Below, in pieces: positions 45,872 through 46,833 of a stretch of 46,833 nt of DNA; within the stretch, counting starts at the first letter, position 1, and the number at the start of each line of letters is the position of its first letter. The DNA lies in the NCBI GenBank assembly GCA_003222675.1, contig QHWT01000073.1, positions 1 through 46,833 of the forward strand. The letters run 5' to 3'. Origin of the DNA: Acidobacteriota bacterium (GTDB taxonomy: Bacteria; Acidobacteriota; Vicinamibacteria; Vicinamibacterales; 2-12-FULL-66-21). Position numbers and translations under genes: made by a program. The notes under the pieces were generated by a model, which was not told the origin of the DNA, searched no databases, and saw only the letters and a program-made list of their open reading frames with translations.

Positions 45872-46366
45872 TTGACACGTTCAATCCTCTTGCGACGCGA
45901 GCGCAGCGAGGGAGGGTTCACCTTCGTCGAACTGCTCGTCGTCTGCACGATCATGTTGATCCTCGCGGCGGCGGTGATGCCGCTGGCGCGCGTCACGGTG
46001 CAGCGGCAGCGCGAGGCGGAGTTGCGGCGCGCGCTGCGCGAGATGCGCACGGCCATCGACAAGTTCAAGGACGCCGCGGACGCGGGGATGATTGCACCGC
46101 AGGACCTGCGCGCCGGCGCCGAGAATTATCCGCCCGACCTCAACACTCTGATCGAAGGCGTCTCGATCAACAACGATGCAACCGGCCGGAAGCTGAAGTT
46201 CCTGCGGCGCGTCCCGATGGATCCCATCACCCACTCGACCGAGTGGGGCCTGCGCGCGTATCAGGACAAACCCGACTCGACGTCCTGGGCCGGTGGCAAT
46301 ATCTTCGACGTATACACGAAATCAGACGGGAAGGCCCTCGATGGCACCAAATACAAAGATTGGTGA
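45872..46366 (+). CDS. Type II secretion/type IV pilus pseudopilin, GspG-like
   Basis: A 164-residue prepilin-like protein. A short basic leader ends in SEGG|FTFVELLVVCTIMLILAA, the class III signal: cleavage after Gly, then Phe, and Glu at +5. A membrane helix and an alpha stem follow (QREAELRRALREMRTAIDKF), then a C-terminal domain with YPPDLNTLIEGVS and VPMDPITHSTEWGLRAYQDK, typical of GspG. The start is uncertain: the TTG at 45872 is chosen because the open frame upstream lies in repeat DNA. It follows the secretin and precedes a second pseudopilin gene. Confidence 0.85.
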   Translation: MTRSILLRRERSEGGFTFVELLVVCTIMLILAAAVMPLARVTVQRQREAELRRALREMRTAIDKFKDAADAGMIAPQDLRAGAENYPPDLNTLIEGVSINNDATGRKLKFLRRVPMDPITHSTEWGLRAYQDKPDSTSWAGGNIFDVYTKSDGKALDGTKYKDW

Positions 46367-46374
46367 TGACACTG

Positions 46375-46484
46375 AGCAGTCAATGCTCAATGTTCCCCGC
46401 CTTCGCCTGCGGCGTCATCCGCGCGGGCTATGGCGAGGCCTCGCCGTAGCCGTTTCGCGGCGGAGGCGGGAATGCTCAATGCCG
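46375..46484. repeat. Repeat element flanking pseudopilin gene, copy 2 (inverted)
   Basis: AGTCAATGCTCAATGTTCCC opens the spacer, followed by the inverted copy of the 45768-45863 element (GCGCGGGCTATGGCGAGGCC, CCGTAGCCGTTTCGCGGCGG) and a further AATGCTCAATG at its right end. That last word contains the ATG start of the next pseudopilin gene. The two copies thus face each other around the first pseudopilin gene. Confidence 0.7.
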
Positions 46485-46833
46485 AACCGCGGCCGAGGCG
46501 CGCGCGGATTCACGCTCGTGGAACTCCTTGTCGTCATCTCCCTCATCTCGATCCTCGCCGCGATGGGGCTCGTGCAGTACAAGAATTCCATCGTGCGCGC
46601 GGGTGAAGCCACGCTCAAGACGGACCTCTTCCGCATGCGGGACGCGATCGATCAGTACTATGCGGACAAGGGGAAATACCCCGCATCGCTCGACGCGCTG
46701 GTCAGCGACGGGTATCTCCGGAAGATGCCGGAAGATCCGATCACGAAGTCTACCGACACCTGGCAGACGGTTCCTGCGGAGCCCGATCCGAGCAGTCCCA
46801 ATACCGAGCCGGGCGTGTACGACGTGAAGAGCG
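46479..46833 (+). CDS. Second pseudopilin, GspG-like, cut by window edge
   Basis: From the ATG at 46479, 118 codons are open to the window end. The leader MPNRGRGARG|FTLVELLVVI is a classic prepilin signal with Gly-Phe cleavage site and Glu5, followed by the hydrophobic stretch SLISILAAMGLVQY. The alpha stem ATLKTDLFRMRDAIDQYYAD, KGKYPASLDALVSDGYLRKM and PEDPITKSTDTW are hallmark GspG text. The start codon lies in the AATGCTCAATG repeat word, with GGAGGCGGGA eight bases upstream. It is paralogous to the pseudopilin just upstream. Confidence 0.9.
   Translation, partial: MPNRGRGARGFTLVELLVVISLISILAAMGLVQYKNSIVRAGEATLKTDLFRMRDAIDQYYADKGKYPASLDALVSDGYLRKMPEDPITKSTDTWQTVPAEPDPSSPNTEPGVYDVKS

Overview
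The window is a high-GC bacterial chromosome segment. It combines an exosortase/PEP-CTERM locus, large secreted carboxypeptidase-regulatory-like proteins, a type IV pilus/type II secretion operon whose secretin carries a cohesin-like domain, and a GAFTGA-less sigma-54-type regulator. That mix points to Acidobacteriota, most likely Vicinamibacteria; this is inference from gene style, because no rRNA or other marker is present. Several genes carry frameshifts or small deletions, so either real gene decay or draft/metagenome assembly error must be kept in mind.

Layout. (1) 1-2012, minus strand: a tightly coupled accessory operon of an HUH replication-initiator-like endonuclease, a terminase-small-subunit-like HTH protein, three tandem small proteins sharing one N-terminal sequence, and a Cys-rich HTH protein that runs off the left edge. 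It looks like part of a rolling-circle plasmid, phage or satellite integrated in the chromosome. (2) 2186-4419: a damaged sigma-54-type regulator, a MITE-like inverted-repeat element, a STAS/SpoIIAA-like protein, a small unknown protein and a frameshifted membrane-protein gene. (3) 4667-8497, minus: two consecutive secreted carboxypeptidase-regulatory-like proteins. (4) 8592-13012: glycine cleavage operon gcvT-gcvH-gcvP. (5) 13129-22807, mixed housekeeping genes: a class IV aminotransferase, NAD(P)HX repair enzyme, TsaE, an isoaspartyl methyltransferase lipoprotein, guaB, secA and an M23 peptidase.

(6) 23002-28328: a compact exosortase locus with three PEP-CTERM substrates (one only 64 residues), an exosortase, an EpsI-type protein and a TPR lipoprotein, the last three joined by ATGA overlaps. 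(7) 28392-32361: a frameshifted small gene, comM and an MltD-like LysM transglycosylase. (8) 32362-34422, minus: a two-gene bacterial-microcompartment island (hexameric shell protein plus acylating aldehyde dehydrogenase with a long C-terminal tail). (9) 34576-37412: two lipoproteins, one made of two tandem methyltransferase domains, and a small transglycosylase. (10) 37554 to the right edge: a pilus/secretion operon pilC-pilB-pilM-pilN-pilO-pilP-like-secretin-pseudopilin-pseudopilin, in which pilB and pilN are frameshifted.

The intergenic spaces hold two kinds of dispersed repeat: hairpin (REP-like) units and degenerate tandem arrays of 7-12 base 'words', a different word at almost every site. 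These arrays abut start and stop codons and in places have been absorbed into protein ends. No tRNA, rRNA or CRISPR array was seen.
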